Shown here one piece after another: positions 63,476-64,000 of a stretch of 64,000 bases of DNA. How positions within the stretch are numbered: position 1 is the stretch's first letter; every line of letters starts with the position of its first letter. The notes below the pieces were generated by a model that did not search any database, was not told the DNA's origin, and saw nothing but the letters and a program-made list of their open reading frames with translations. Source of the DNA: Sindora glabra (lineage: Eukaryota > Streptophyta > Magnoliopsida > Fabales > Fabaceae); the NCBI GenBank assembly GCA_020226215.1, contig CM035232.1, forward strand, positions 60,645,220 to 60,709,219, in the 5' to 3' direction. Both the position numbers and the translations under genes were made by a program.

Positions 63476-64000
63476 CTATGGACACCATTGCTTGACTATA
63501 TTTATAATTTGTAATCTATGATCTGTACTCTAAAAGATAATTGTTGTATATATAATTCTTAATTTATGTTCTTGTACATTATTCTAGGAAGATTTCACAA
63601 AATTTTTGAAATTTTGTTATGCTTAAGTGCATGTGAAATCTAACAATTAACATAAACATTAGTTATAATAATAACCGATGTTTATTAATAATTCTATAGT
63701 AGTTTTTAGCGATTTGTTTACAACATGGCCAAATCTTTTGGGAAGGTACTTATTTCTCGGCTACTCAATTGCAGAACAAAGTCAATGGACTGATGCTGAC
63801 ACCCAGGGAACTATTGCCGAAACTCAAAAGCTAGGATTATGAGATTATACTTGAGGTGTCATCGTAACAAGTGTTGGTATACAGTTGAGATCCTAATAGG
63901 TCCAATTTCAAGATGCATGGGGTTGCTAAAGATCTAAACAAAATAGTAGCAGTGAAGAGAGAGGCAAAATGGGTGAAATGTAAAGGGGAAATAGGTGCAG
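63476..64000. other. right-end flank, possible gene fragment
   Basis: 63476-63700 is AT-rich with nothing recognised. From about 63740 the composition becomes more balanced. Plus-strand 63898-64000 gives DPNRSNFKMHGVAKDLNKIV, faintly like the MHD region of NB-ARC resistance proteins, but with stops just upstream and the window ending. I leave it unassigned. Confidence 0.3.

Overview
This window looks like repeat-rich heterochromatin from an AT-rich flowering plant, most likely a eudicot. I see no intact cellular gene. Nearly all recognisable coding sequence belongs to transposable elements of several ages, often nested, plus fragments of two plant gene families: a NAC transcription factor and an LRR receptor kinase. 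Plant origin is supported by the element types (Athila, Ty1/copia with tRNA-iMet priming, CACTA, MULE) and by the NAC and LRR-kinase relics. I cannot name the species.

Layout, left to right. (1) 1-5377 is the 3' part of a Ty1/copia element on + (gag-pol with six in-frame stops, 3' LTR 3703-5377). It sits inside an older minus-strand copia element (5378-about 8010), splitting its reverse transcriptase at the YVDD codons. (2) 9418-16802 is a CACTA transposon with a TAA target duplication, subterminal hairpin repeats, decayed minus-strand CACTA genes, and a captured two-exon NAC fragment on +. (3) 16803-19292 holds a decayed LRR receptor-kinase pseudogene. (4) 19293-27420 is LINE debris carrying a 1.05 kb tandem duplication; a 3.8 kb gypsy solo LTR (20569-24378) lies in the second copy. 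(5) 27430-28633 is a degraded gypsy-type LTR. (6) 30534-36014 is a Mutator-like element with a perfect 9-bp target duplication, long inverted repeats, a decayed transposase on + and a convergent two-exon GRF zinc-finger gene on -. (7) 36480-37958 is a deleted copia relic on -, followed by more gypsy LTR debris. (8) 42883-55943 is a complete, young Athila-type Ty3/gypsy element (13.06 kb, perfect GTAAT duplication, LTRs nearly identical). It is inserted in an older CACTA-like relic carrying a Ulp1/C48-type protease frame, so that relic lies on both sides. (9) 59345-60751 is a diverged LTR of the same copia family as region 1, abutting a minus-strand gypsy solo LTR (60752-63475).

The Athila element is the best preserved part: LTR, tRNA-Asp primer site, gag-pol, spacer, Athila-specific ORF, polypurine tracts, LTR. 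Its termini are intact but its proteins are not: four stops in gag-pol, a lysine where the integrase catalytic glutamate belongs, and a frameshift in the extra ORF. Its most unusual trait is a set of spaced, nested palindromic modules built on ACACGG/CCGTGT, found both in the LTRs and in the spacer before the last ORF. The other leads are the MULE with a convergent GRF zinc-finger gene and the CACTA element carrying NAC exons.

All alignments were made by eye from the sequence and from family knowledge; no search was run.
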